Assembly (NCBI GenBank): GCA_965220055.1
Contig: CBDCPE010000004.1
Coordinates: 1,922,001 to 1,986,000, forward strand
Reading direction: 5' to 3'
Origin: Bin87 sp965220055
Lineage (GTDB): Bacteria; Chloroflexota; Dehalococcoidia; Lucifugimonadales; UBA3495
DNA length: 64,000 nucleotides
The notes under the pieces are model-generated. The model was given only the letters and a program-made list of their open reading frames with translations, was not told the origin of the DNA and made no database searches. This document shows positions 26,420-35,091 of the stretch, one piece after another; the stretch's first letter is position 1; the number at the start of each line of letters is the position of its first letter. A program made the translations under genes and the position numbers.

Positions 26420-26950
26420 CTAGTCTCCTGGCGCGCTCGCCCGCTGGCCGTCCTGCAACTCGTCGATCTGCTCCCGGGTGCGACCGTAGATCTGCGGCAC
26501 GTCCCAGCCCTGCAAGCCGGCGTAGGTGTCGATCTGGGAACGGTGGTGCACCTCGTGTTCCACCAGCATCATCAGGATCCGCCAGCCGCTGAGCATCCCG
26601 TCGGTGTCGATCATCTTGATGCGCCGGGTCAGCCAATCCGCCGGTGTGTCCTCGAGGCGGCTGCGAAACTCGGCCGCCGACGCGTCCAGCGCGGGAACCC
26701 AGTCGTCGATCGACGCGGTGCTGGGAACCGGCCAGTCGTAAAGCCATCCCTCGTTGCGGTAGGCGCGCGCGAAGTACATCCGCGACTCGCAGATGTGATG
26801 CACGATCTGTGCGATGCCCCAGGCATTCTCCCCCTCACCCGCCGGTGGCGTCCACGACTCGGCGGGGTCCGGCAGCGCTTGGATGTCCCGCACGGTGCGG
26901 CGGTGTATGCCGTCGAAATAGCGTAGGAATTCCTGTGGGTCGGTTAGCAT
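26420..26950 (-). CDS. DinB-family putative metalloenzyme
   Basis: 176-aa four-helix-bundle protein. The DinB metal-binding histidines can be seen in WGIAQIVHHICESRMYFARAYR and in LMMLVEHEVHHRSQIDTYAG, the standard H...HxxxH arrangement. DinB/YfiT-like proteins include thiol-dependent transferases; this one's cofactor is unknown. The start ATG 26950 is preferred to 26983 because AGGAG lies about 11 nt upstream of it. It is convergent with the hydrolase gene. Confidence 0.85.
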   Translation of the reverse strand: MLTDPQEFLRYFDGIHRRTVRDIQALPDPAESWTPPAGEGENAWGIAQIVHHICESRMYFARAYRNEGWLYDWPVPSTASIDDWVPALDASAAEFRSRLEDTPADWLTRRIKMIDTDGMLSGWRILMMLVEHEVHHRSQIDTYAGLQGWDVPQIYGRTREQIDELQDGQRASAPGD

Positions 26951-26972
26951 GTTCCAGTGTGCTCCTGGGGCT

Positions 26973-27728
26973 TCAGCCCCCATCGCGGCGGCGCAATTCT
27001 TCGCGCAGTTGTTCTATCTCGGCGTAAGCGGCGTCGCGTTGGTCCCGGGCGGCGATGCTGGCGGCTTGTTCCGCCCGCCAATTCCGCTGATACGTTCCAT
27101 CCGCCGGGTCGTACACCAGCGGCCAGCCCTCATCCCAGCACAGGCTGATGCCCAGCAGCGGGCTGTATGCTTTCAGGATGCCGTCGGGTTCACGGGTCAG
27201 CGGCAACTCCCGATACGTTCCGTCGACCAATTCGCCGCCCCAAATCGGCTGCCCGTGATACTGACCGCCGCTGGGGTCGAAGCGCCAGTATTCGGGCACG
27301 CCGATGGCCGCGTAGATGTCGGGCTTGCGTCTGGTATCCACCGGCGCGGTGCTCTCCGACGCGACCTCCAGGGCGAAGTCAGGCGGTTTGCCCGCCTCCC
27401 ACGGCAGGTATATCTGTCGAGGACGAATCGCCTCGGCGTCCACGCCGAAAACCAGGTACACGTCCGGCGCGACCCGCACGTTCAGGTTGCTCGGATCGTA
27501 GCAAATAAAGGACCCGTCATCCAGAAACACGTCGGGACGGGTGTCGAATTCGGTGAACCTGGCGGCCAGCAAGCCCGTGATTTCCCGTATCTCGCGGTTC
27601 TGTTCCATGTGGTCTGGCGGCGTTTCCTTTACGTCGGGTTGGAAATCCAAACTGGCATAATCAATGTCACCCTGCCTTCGGTAGGGCAACATCGGGGTGT
27701 CAGGCGGTGTCTTGCGGGTTGCCATCAT
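26973..27728 (-). CDS. Uma2-family putative nuclease (paralog 3 of 5)
   Basis: 251 aa. Core motifs are VRVAPDVYLVFGVD, GKPPDFALEVASEST, RRKPDIYAAIGVPEYWRFDPSGG, and a charged C-terminal helix (ARDQRDAAYAEIEQLREELRRR). The N-terminal half includes a conserved PPDHMEQNREIREI and RPDVFLDDGSFICYDPSN region shared with the paralogs at 9270, 42220 and 47069. Its 3' end overlaps the longest version of the DinB frame, another reason for the shorter DinB start. Confidence 0.88.
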   Translation of the reverse strand: MMATRKTPPDTPMLPYRRQGDIDYASLDFQPDVKETPPDHMEQNREIREITGLLAARFTEFDTRPDVFLDDGSFICYDPSNLNVRVAPDVYLVFGVDAEAIRPRQIYLPWEAGKPPDFALEVASESTAPVDTRRKPDIYAAIGVPEYWRFDPSGGQYHGQPIWGGELVDGTYRELPLTREPDGILKAYSPLLGISLCWDEGWPLVYDPADGTYQRNWRAEQAASIAARDQRDAAYAEIEQLREELRRRDGG

Positions 27729-27801
27729 CTACCTCCGGGCCAGGCTCGTTGTTGCGATAGTGTAGAATCGCGCATCAGAAACCGCAAGCGAGGGCATCGC
27801 C

Positions 27802-29337
27802 ATGAAGTATGACGTGATCGTTGTGGGCTCCGGTTCCGCCGGATCCGTGGTTGCCAGCCGTCTCTCCGAAGACCCCAACCGCTCGGTGCTGCTGCTGGAA
27901 GCCGGCCAGGACTATCCCAACGCGGACCATCTCCCCGACATCGTCCGCGACGGGTATTCCAACGAGGGCGAGCAGCCCGGATCACCGGTCTCCTGGTCGT
28001 TGCGCGGCACCATCAACGACCAGCAAGGCGAGATCAACATCGCCCAGGGCAAGGTCATCGGCGGTTCCGGTTCCATCAACGGCCAGGTCTATCTGCGCGG
28101 CCTGCCCGAGGACTTCGAGCGGTGGGCATCCTTCGGCAACGAGGAATGGACCTACCTGAAAGTCCTGCCCTTCTTCAGAAAGGCTGAGACCGACCTGGAC
28201 ATCCAGGACGATTTCCACGGAAGCGACGGCCCCATCCCCATCATCCGCCGCGAGAACCAGCCGTGGCCCGACGTTCAGAAAGCCTTCCACGCCGCCGCCC
28301 TCGAACGCGGCTACGCCACCAACCCCGACCTCAACGGCCCCGACTCGGATGGCATCGGCGCCATTCCCATGAACAACCAGGCCGGCGTTCGCATGAGCAC
28401 GGCGATCACCCACCTGAATCCCGTACGCCACCGCCTCAACCTCTCCGTCAAGGGCGACGTCTTCGTCCGACGGGTGCTGTTCGATGGCGCTCGCGTCGCC
28501 GGCGTGGAGGCCGAAAGCGGCGGCGAGATATTCAACGTGGAGGCTGACCAGGTTGTGCTGAGCGCCGGCGCGTTGAAATCTCCCCACCTCCTGATGCTGT
28601 CGGGAGTGGGCCCGCGCGACCAGCTTCAGGAATTCGGCATACCGGTCATCCGGGAACTGCCTGGTGTGGGCCAGAACCTGTTCAACCATCCCATGGGCAA
28701 CGTTTCATTCCAGGTGAAGGACCATGTCGAGCTCCACGCGAACGCCGGCGCCCTGCGCTTCGGACTGCGCGTGACCTCGGGAGCGCCCTCATATCCCAAC
28801 GACGTGATGCTGCACACCCTGGGCGTGTTCAATGTGATGACCGGGGAGCATCTGCCCGACCGCATCGCTCGCATTGCGTGCGCCCTGGAGCTGCCCGACG
28901 GTTCCGGCTGGGTGCGCCTGGCCTCGTCCGACCCCGCGCAGCAGCCGGAGATCAACTACCGCTACCTGCACAATGAGAACGACATGCGGCGGATGCGTGA
29001 AGCAGTCCGCCTGGCGGCCGATATGCTGGAATCCGAGGCCTACCGGGACGTGCTGGAACACCGCACCGCGCCCACCGACGATGTCCTGGCCGACGACGCC
29101 GCGCTGGACGCGTGGATCCGGCAGAGCGTCGGCACCTCGCGCCACGTCTCGGGCACCTGCCGCATCGGCCCCGACGCTGATCCCATGGCCGTGACCGACC
29201 AGCAATGCAGGGTCCGCGGCGTGCAGGGCCTGTGGGTGGCAGACTCGTCCATCATGCCCCAGGTCACCCGCGCCAACACCAATGCCACTGCCATCATGAT
29301 CGGCGAACGCGTCGCCGACTGGATAACAACTCAATAG
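27802..29337 (+). CDS. GMC-family FAD-dependent oxidoreductase
   Basis: 511-aa glucose-methanol-choline oxidoreductase. The dinucleotide-binding GSGSAGSVVASRLSE is near residue 11, VLLLEAGQDYP binds ADP-ribose, GGSGSINGQVYLRGLPEDFERW is GMC signature 1, and GALKSPHLLMLSGVGP is signature 2. The catalytic His is in SRHVSGTCRIG and the second His/Asn in TRANTNATAIMIGERVADWI (Asn here). Such enzymes oxidise alcohols; choline-dehydrogenase-like members are closest in form. Preceded by a possible -10 (tagaat) near 27763. Confidence 0.92.
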   Translation: MKYDVIVVGSGSAGSVVASRLSEDPNRSVLLLEAGQDYPNADHLPDIVRDGYSNEGEQPGSPVSWSLRGTINDQQGEINIAQGKVIGGSGSINGQVYLRGLPEDFERWASFGNEEWTYLKVLPFFRKAETDLDIQDDFHGSDGPIPIIRRENQPWPDVQKAFHAAALERGYATNPDLNGPDSDGIGAIPMNNQAGVRMSTAITHLNPVRHRLNLSVKGDVFVRRVLFDGARVAGVEAESGGEIFNVEADQVVLSAGALKSPHLLMLSGVGPRDQLQEFGIPVIRELPGVGQNLFNHPMGNVSFQVKDHVELHANAGALRFGLRVTSGAPSYPNDVMLHTLGVFNVMTGEHLPDRIARIACALELPDGSGWVRLASSDPAQQPEINYRYLHNENDMRRMREAVRLAADMLESEAYRDVLEHRTAPTDDVLADDAALDAWIRQSVGTSRHVSGTCRIGPDADPMAVTDQQCRVRGVQGLWVADSSIMPQVTRANTNATAIMIGERVADWITTQ

Positions 29338-29411
29338 ACCCAAAACGAAGCGTGACCAATAATGGCCTACCCCCGCATATCCAACCGACACTGGGAGCGA
29401 GACACCCTAAC

Positions 29412-30617
29412 ATGCAGTACGACATTGCCCGGATGCGAGTTGCGTTGCAAAAGCATCTAACACCCCTCTTCGGCGAAGGAGCTTCAGGGGAGCACATCGA
29501 CAAATCGTTCAGGTCAATGCGGGCATCCAATGACAGACTGGCCGAAAGATTGCCTGCGAGTTGCTTGATTCCTAGAAATGATGGACGTGGACACGCGGCA
29601 TTGGACTGTAGCCACCGCACAGCCAACAGCCATGTCATCCAAGAAAAAGTACTACAACGCATAGCCGCCACCAACCGCGGCAGGTCAGAAGTTCTCGACT
29701 TTATGGATATCAACACAGCCCCAATAGGCAAAGAGTGCCAAGGGCCAGACGGGGAAATGTGGTACAGGAAGCCGTGGGACATCGAGCGTTTCCCACCGCA
29801 ACTGGTAGGAACCCGATCGGCGTCGGCTAGACATTTCGCCTGCAACCCATGCGACAACGCTACGTTCAAGCCCATAGAAGATGCGGCTATTGCTTGGCCA
29901 ATGTGGCCTACCGCAGCTGTGATTGATGACACTCAGCGCGATCAGGCCTACGGCGACCTTTCCGAGCAGTTGTTCCTCCTAGCTTATAGATGCTTGCTTC
30001 AGCGTATGAGCCAGATCAGGGGTTCTATCACAGCCGACCTACACACCGCCGATACACTGCCAACAACCGACCATTACCAAATTGTCTTGAAAACGCGACA
30101 ACCGCGCAGTCGAGGAATCCTGACCAAGTTGACACACGTGAAATCCAGATATGACCGTAGGCTTGTGGGCATCTCAAACTTGCCAATGGCACATCAGGTT
30201 GTGCCAGTCGGACCTGCATTCCAGATTGCCTCAGCATCATTCGCCCCGTACGGACACGGGTATATCGCAACGACTGTTTATCCTGAGCAGCATAAACGCA
30301 CAGACGGCACGACTGAAATAAGGCACTGGCTGGTCGCATCAGTAGAAGCAGGGCACAGATGGGCGTTGGATCCCAAAATAAATACCTTGGCAACATCAGC
30401 TCGGCAGAGCACCCAGAACAGCCATAGTTCGGTCGATTGGACAGTGAACCACGTAACCACCGAGGGTTCACTGAACACTTATGCCAACCCAAATTCCTAC
30501 TCGTTATTCCGAGCACAACACCCTGTCGCATCAGACCAGATCGAGCGGTCCATCCCCGATACCATAGTAGTCGAATGCTATGAGCGGTACATAGGGAACG
30601 CTTTGCGCATCGCCTGA
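29412..30617 (+). CDS. Hypothetical protein with Cys/His-rich HNH-like N-terminal module
   Basis: 401-aa protein, lower in GC than its neighbours. The N-terminal half has CLIPRNDGRGHAALDCSHR, SHVIQEKVLQRIA, then ARHFACNPCDNATFKPIEDA. The layout Cys...Cys/His...H-x-I-Q...F-x-C-x2-C-x-N-x2-F-x-PIE resembles zinc-dependent HNH-like proteins in which a C..C pair and a later C..[HC]DN pair bind metal. The C-terminal half is unrecognised. No good ribosome site precedes ATG 29412; GTG 29352 is an in-frame alternative. It is flanked by metabolic genes and probably acquired. A nuclease role is a guess. Confidence 0.6.
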   Translation: MQYDIARMRVALQKHLTPLFGEGASGEHIDKSFRSMRASNDRLAERLPASCLIPRNDGRGHAALDCSHRTANSHVIQEKVLQRIAATNRGRSEVLDFMDINTAPIGKECQGPDGEMWYRKPWDIERFPPQLVGTRSASARHFACNPCDNATFKPIEDAAIAWPMWPTAAVIDDTQRDQAYGDLSEQLFLLAYRCLLQRMSQIRGSITADLHTADTLPTTDHYQIVLKTRQPRSRGILTKLTHVKSRYDRRLVGISNLPMAHQVVPVGPAFQIASASFAPYGHGYIATTVYPEQHKRTDGTTEIRHWLVASVEAGHRWALDPKINTLATSARQSTQNSHSSVDWTVNHVTTEGSLNTYANPNSYSLFRAQHPVASDQIERSIPDTIVVECYERYIGNALRIA

Positions 30618-30686
30618 TTTGACCCACTGCGAACGTTCGTCACTTCGGGCAAACCGCCATCTATAGGACCGCCTACCGATCCAATC

Positions 30687-32084
30687 CTACACCGGCGGCC
30701 GCAAACCATGTTCCGTTGCCCTCTCGTAGGCGTCGCCGACTTGCACCAGCAGCGGCTCGGCGAGGTGCTTGCCGATGAACTGGATGCTCAGCGGCAAGCC
30801 CTGGCTGTTCAATCCCGCCGGCAGCGAGATCGTCGGCGCGCCGCTGAAATCGTAGGGGACGGTGAAACGCCCCCACGTCCACTCGTCCTCATCCATGGGT
30901 CCGTACAGTTCCTCCGGCGTGACCGGACCCGGAAGAGTCATCATGGACGGGCACACCAGCACATCAATGTCCTCGAATATCCCCGCCAGGATGCCGTTGC
31001 ACGCCAGCCGCACCTGGTTGGCGGCGGCGAATTCAGCCGCGCTGTAGCGGTGTCCCTTCTCCAGCCAGCCTCGGAACCACGGGCCATAGTCGTCGGCGCG
31101 CGCCGGGAAGGTGTCCCGATGGCCTGCTGCTGCTTCCGCGGAGCACAACACGCCCCATGCGCTGGAAAACGGGAGCGTGTCCGGCATCTGGACGGCGACC
31201 AGCTGCGCCCCCATGCTTTCGAGCAAACGCGCGCCGGCCAGGACCGCTTCGGCAACTGCGGCATCCACCTCGTCGCCAATGTAGCGTTCGTCAACGCCGA
31301 TGCGCATTCCCTGGACGCCCTGACCCAACCCGGCCAGCATGTCCGGCACGGGGGCATGAAGCGACGTGGGGTCATTGGGGTCTTGCCCTGCCAATGCTTG
31401 CAGCATGATCCCGGCGTCAGCCGCGCTGCGGGTCATCGGGCCGACGTGGTCCAGCGACTCCGCCAGCGCCAAGACCCCGTAGCGGCTGACCCTGCCCCAC
31501 GTTGGCTTGATGCCTACAGTGCCGCACGCGGCCGCCGGATAACGGATCGACCCGCCCGTGTCACTGCCCAAAGAGCCGTAGCACAGGCCGGCCGCGGTGG
31601 CAACGCCCGAGCCGCTGGAGGAGGCGCCGGCCCAGCGGTCCGCGCCCCACGGGTTAACGGGTATGTCGAACGCCGGGTTGTATCCGGCCATCGCCCCCTC
31701 GGTGAGGTTCAACTTCCCCAGGATAATTGCGCCGGCATCATTCAACCGCCGCACCACCGTTCCGTCAAAATCGGGCACGAAGTCGCGCAGCACCTGCAAT
31801 CCGCCCGTGGTGGCCACGCCGGTGGTGAAGCACAAATCCTTGACCGCGATGGGTACGCCGTGCAGCGCGCCGCGATACCGGCCGTCGGCGATCTCTTCCT
31901 CCGCTGCTTGAGCCGACGCCATCGCCGGCTCGGCCATCACCGTGGCATAGCTCTTTAGCCGGCCGTCCAGCGCAGCGATGCGGTCCAGAAGCGCCTGCGT
32001 TAACTCAACCGGCGAAATCTCCCGCGACCGGATTTTTGCCGCAACCTCGGTGATGGTCTGGTAGTGCAACGGTGTGTCTGCCAT
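30687..32084 (-). CDS. Amidase-signature family hydrolase
   Basis: 465-aa amidase signature enzyme. The catalytic triad is visible: Lys in HGVPIAVKDLCFTTG, and the two serines in the signature GASSSGSGVATAAG through GSDTGGSIRYPAA. The GatA-like N-terminus (TITEVAAKIRSREISPVELTQALLDRI) is present. No gatB or gatC is nearby, so it is more likely a general amidase than the tRNA amidotransferase subunit. It lies 12 bp downstream of the VOC gene on the same strand. Confidence 0.92.
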   Translation of the reverse strand: MADTPLHYQTITEVAAKIRSREISPVELTQALLDRIAALDGRLKSYATVMAEPAMASAQAAEEEIADGRYRGALHGVPIAVKDLCFTTGVATTGGLQVLRDFVPDFDGTVVRRLNDAGAIILGKLNLTEGAMAGYNPAFDIPVNPWGADRWAGASSSGSGVATAAGLCYGSLGSDTGGSIRYPAAACGTVGIKPTWGRVSRYGVLALAESLDHVGPMTRSAADAGIMLQALAGQDPNDPTSLHAPVPDMLAGLGQGVQGMRIGVDERYIGDEVDAAVAEAVLAGARLLESMGAQLVAVQMPDTLPFSSAWGVLCSAEAAAGHRDTFPARADDYGPWFRGWLEKGHRYSAAEFAAANQVRLACNGILAGIFEDIDVLVCPSMMTLPGPVTPEELYGPMDEDEWTWGRFTVPYDFSGAPTISLPAGLNSQGLPLSIQFIGKHLAEPLLVQVGDAYERATEHGLRPPV

Positions 32085-32096
32085 GTCGTGGCTCCT

Positions 32097-32492
32097 TTAT
32101 GCCGCCGGCTGTACCAGTTCGATCAGCACGTCATCCGGACCTTCGATGTACGACAGCTTCGACCCCGTCGGCGTCTCGGTGATGGGCAACACCGTGCGGA
32201 TGCCGGCGGCGGTGAGTCGCGCCATCTCCGCCTCGAGGTCCTCCACATCGAACCCGAAGTGCTCCAATCCCAGCCGGTTCAACTCCGCGACGGCGCGGTC
32301 GTCGGACGATCCCGGCGGCTTGGACGACACGTTGAGCCGGCACTGCCCGCCCATTTCCATGCCGATGGTGATGGTGCGCGGCATCACCTCTCGCTCAGAG
32401 ACGATGCGGGCGTTGAAGTGCTTCTCATACCACGCCGCCGTGGCGTGGGGGTCCGCGGCGCGGATGTGTACGTGGTTGATGCGGTATTCCAT
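32097..32492 (-). CDS. VOC-family (glyoxalase/dioxygenase fold) protein
   Basis: 131-aa vicinal-oxygen-chelate protein. Opening YRINHVHIRAADPHATAAWYEKHFNARI is typical, and a conserved metal ligand set is suggested by H8, the central GLEHFGFDVEDLEAEMARL and the C-terminal KLSYIEGPDDVLIELVQ (Glu). One betaalphabetabetabeta pair suggests it dimerises. Probably co-transcribed with the amidase that follows. Confidence 0.88.
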   Translation of the reverse strand: MEYRINHVHIRAADPHATAAWYEKHFNARIVSEREVMPRTITIGMEMGGQCRLNVSSKPPGSSDDRAVAELNRLGLEHFGFDVEDLEAEMARLTAAGIRTVLPITETPTGSKLSYIEGPDDVLIELVQPAA

Positions 32493-32547
32493 GGTTGGCC
32501 TCCCTTCGGGTTAGCCGTTGCGTCGGTAGATCGTTAGCATATCGTCG

Positions 32548-32579
32548 ATGTAGGCTTGGGCCAGTTCCCAAGCCTACAT
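32548..32579. terminator. Perfect 13-bp hairpin, probable bidirectional terminator
   Basis: atgtaggcttggg and cccaagcctacat arms around a 6-nt loop. The right arm contains the last codons of the PaREP1-like remnant on the minus strand. No long T-run follows on either side. Confidence 0.55.
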
Positions 32580-32903
32580 GAATTCTAGAGCGGTGAGATG
32601 ACCGCGGTCCGCGTGAATGTGCGACTGTATTACAGAGCGCCAGTTTCGCATCAGGTTAGCGCCCGGTGATTCGACATTAGAAATTGCTTGCAAGGCGCTG
32701 AATTTGGCGGCGGTGGTTCCGGGATTGAACCCGCGTTGATTGGCTACCGCATTGATACATTGCTTGGCCGCCTCGTATAGCAACGCGCCTGCCTAATCCC
32801 GGTCATTATCTCGGTTCAACAACAGTTCGCCCTGTTGACGGTAATGCTGTGCGTGGGCTCCATGCCAACGTGCCCGCAGGGTATAAGGGCTATCGCTTGC
32901 CAT
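32574..32903 (-). pseudogene. PaREP1/HEPN-like second gene of a pair, with premature stop
   Basis: From ATG 32903: MASDSPYTLRARWHGAHAQH, then YRQQGELLLNRDNDRD, a TAG at codon 37 (32793-32795), then AGALLYEAAKQCINAVANQRG and NLMRNWRSVIQSHIHADRGHL. The GD/ND-x-D helix with AGALLYEA and the late R-S-V-I-Q-S-H (Rx5H) fit the PaREP1/HEPN pattern. Its ATG overlaps the stop of the preceding gene by 14 nt, the same two-gene layout as at 54503-55224. The nonsense codon would truncate it, unless TTG 32783 reinitiates. Confidence 0.65.
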
Positions 32904-33191
32904 CGACGCAGTCTTTTACAAAATCTCGTGTCACTTCGAATGCGTCTTTGATCTCATAATTTTCCAGCACGTCCATCTTGGCATGGTCGCGAAGCAGGGT
33001 GGCTCCTGCCAGACCGCCGCGGTAGTGGTACTTTGGAACCAATCCGTCAGACTCCAACGCTTTAGCGAGCTCGATCAGATCGGAAGATTCCAGTCCTCGT
33101 GCTCGACCCAGCGAGACAAAGGTGGTTCGGGCGGCATCCCACATCAGGCCGGCCGCTTCTCGGTGGTCGCCGGCCTCATACGCCTCATTAG

Positions 33192-34903
33192 CCCGAATCC
33201 ACCGAAGGGATGCGTGGGGGCTGGCTACGCAAGGGAAGAGAAGCGTGGGTGATGGGACAGCAGTGCCCTGACGCCGCCGGATTCGAGCGGGTGAGGGTAG
33301 AGACAGCTATGCCAGGGGGATGCTGACGGCTCGCAAGCGGTGGCGGAGGGCGAGATCGTCGGGCAGATGGCAGTTGGAGACCCGCGGAGCTCAGCCTGAC
33401 GCGGGACGGCCAGGCGGTTGGACGGTCTGGTTGAAGGGTCGGACGCCGAAGGCGGCGTCAGGAAGGGAGCGGCAGGGCTCGCAATCGCTCCAGGGCGCGA
33501 CTGAACTGGTTTTCCCAGGGCCAGTGTTGGGGCAGATGCAGGGTGAGGCGACGGGCCTTGCGGGTGATGCGTCCGGCGAGGGAGAAGAAGCGTCGCCGCA
33601 GGGTCTTGGTGGTAACCACCAGCTCGCCCAGGCCGATGCGCGCCGTCCAGCGAGCCAGATTGTGGGCCATGACCTGCACCGCCAGCCAGGCGGCGTTGGC
33701 GGGGAAGCGTCCCGAGGGAAGATGATTGAGGCCCACGCCGTACTTCAGGTCGCGGATGGCGTTCTCGATCTCGGCATGGCGGCGGTGGTCGGCCTCCAGT
33801 TCCAGAGTGTCCCCCTCCCGGTCGGTGATGCAGGCGTGATAGCTGTAGTCGGTAAGCAGCGCCAGTTGGGAACCAGGCGCGGGCTGCACTCTGCGTACGA
33901 TGAGCCGCGTTGGCGCGGCGTCGGGCTCATGCTGGAAGGGTGTGTATTCAGTCTCGGCCACGTCGGCAGCGCCGTCCATCCAGTAAGGGATGGCTGTCCA
34001 GTCCTTCTCGGGTATGGCCTCGATGAGATTGCGCAGGCTTTGGTGCTGGCGGACGGTGATGGAGTAGCGGACGTCCATCTTGCGGCAGACGGCGACCATG
34101 GCGTGGGTGTAGAAGCCGCTGTCGGCGCGGACGGTGAGTTGTCCGATGGCTCCGGCGTAGCGCACCCGGCCCACCGTCTCCCGCAGGAAGTGGTCCGCGC
34201 CCCGAGCGGTGTTGGCCCGACCCTGGCGCAGCCGCACCATCAGCACGTCGCCGGTGTCCGCGGCGACGGCCAGCAGCGGGTGATAGCCCCGCTGGCCGGT
34301 GTAACCATGGCGACGGGCGCCCTCCTTGCCCAGTCCGTAGGTCTCGCAGACGGTGGAGTCCAGGTCGATGGTCAACGGCGCATCGCCCGGGCCCGCACCA
34401 GCAGCCCAGGCCCGAGCCAGGAACTCCCGGCTCACCCGATCCAGCTGGCGAACATGACCCCACCGGAAACTGCGTAGAAAGGTCCCCAGGGTGGACGGCG
34501 CTTTGACCACGCAGCCGATGGCGCTGGCCGTCCGGCCGGTGCGCAACACGTCGGCGTCGTCAATGCAGTCGCCGCCGGCCAGCGCCGACGCCACCAGGGT
34601 CAGCAGCTTGTCCCCCGGGTTGGCTCGACCCGGCGCATCTCCCAGGTCAACGTGGCGGTCCACCAGCTCACCCAGACCCAGATGGTGGGCCAGGGTGACC
34701 GGCAGGAGCAGTCCGGCATTGGCCACCAGACGGTGATCATCGAAGGCGACGTGGATGCGGTCGGGGCTGCCCAGTGGTAGCATCTAACAGGTGCTCCTCG
34801 TTTCGGGTCGGTTTCTTGTTTCAAAAACCATTATCCCCGAAGCCGGGAGCACTTTCTCATCCCCTCAGCACGCAGCCACATTCATCCTTTCGGTGGATTG
34901 GGG
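33192..34903 (-). mobile_element. IS1380-family insertion sequence, intact copy B, 1712 bp
   Basis: Imperfect terminal repeats cccgaatccaccgaaggga (left) and, reversed, ccccaatccaccgaaagga (right). The 5-bp duplication attag lies at 33187-33191 and 34904-34908. The transposase frame is intact. It splits a PaREP1-like gene and is the better-preserved relative of the degenerate copy at 18130. Confidence 0.93.
33458..34783 (-). CDS. IS1380-family transposase
   Basis: 441-aa DDE transposase, full length for the family. Catalytic region candidates are DAPLTIDLDSTVCETYG (first D), GQLTVRADSGFYT (second D) and HAEIENAIRDLKYGVGLNHLPSGRFPANAAWL (E), which includes the YREK-like segment of IS4-superfamily enzymes. 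The C-terminus ends in basic HLPQHWPWENQFSRALERLRAL. No frameshift or stop is seen, so it may be active. Confidence 0.93.
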   Translation of the reverse strand: MLPLGSPDRIHVAFDDHRLVANAGLLLPVTLAHHLGLGELVDRHVDLGDAPGRANPGDKLLTLVASALAGGDCIDDADVLRTGRTASAIGCVVKAPSTLGTFLRSFRWGHVRQLDRVSREFLARAWAAGAGPGDAPLTIDLDSTVCETYGLGKEGARRHGYTGQRGYHPLLAVAADTGDVLMVRLRQGRANTARGADHFLRETVGRVRYAGAIGQLTVRADSGFYTHAMVAVCRKMDVRYSITVRQHQSLRNLIEAIPEKDWTAIPYWMDGAADVAETEYTPFQHEPDAAPTRLIVRRVQPAPGSQLALLTDYSYHACITDREGDTLELEADHRRHAEIENAIRDLKYGVGLNHLPSGRFPANAAWLAVQVMAHNLARWTARIGLGELVVTTKTLRRRFFSLAGRITRKARRLTLHLPQHWPWENQFSRALERLRALPLPS

Positions 34904-35026
34904 ATTAGCCGCGTTGAGGTATTCCAATGCCGTCTGTTTGTTGGCCGCAGCGTTCATCGTCGTTATCCCGTTACTTGGATGGTAAGACGCATTATAGCAA
35001 CACACGTTGCCCCCGTTCGGCGCCGT

Positions 35027-35035
35027 TGCTACACT
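35027..35035 (+). promoter_or_regulatory. Extended -10 promoter element before the NIPSNAP gene
   Basis: tgcTACACT, 56 nt before ATG 35092; the tgcTA-A-T form matches other promoters in the window. Confidence 0.4.
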
Positions 35036-35091
35036 GGCCGTGTCTTGACCCCAAACCACCATGCGCCCAGCGCGCCCACCAGGAGAGCACC

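Larger units (their letters stand above)
32890..34957 (-). pseudogene. PaREP1/HEPN-like first gene, split by IS1380
   Basis: The N-terminus at 34957-34904 encodes MNAAANKQTALEYLNAAN; the rest at 33186-32890 continues EAYEAGDHREAAGLMWDAAR, TTFVSLGRARGLESSDLIEL and onward to DFVKDCVDGKR. Removing the IS1380 and one ATTAG copy gives an uninterrupted 116-aa frame, so the insertion is the only lesion. GDH-x5-L-x-W-x-AA and SLxxxxG are shared with the first gene of the intact pair at 54868-55224. Function unknown; probably the partner of the gene at 32574. Confidence 0.82.

Noticed and set aside
29352..29411. GTG 29352 as an upstream start of the 29412 gene
   Set aside because: No ribosome site and no added recognisable sequence; kept only as an alternative.
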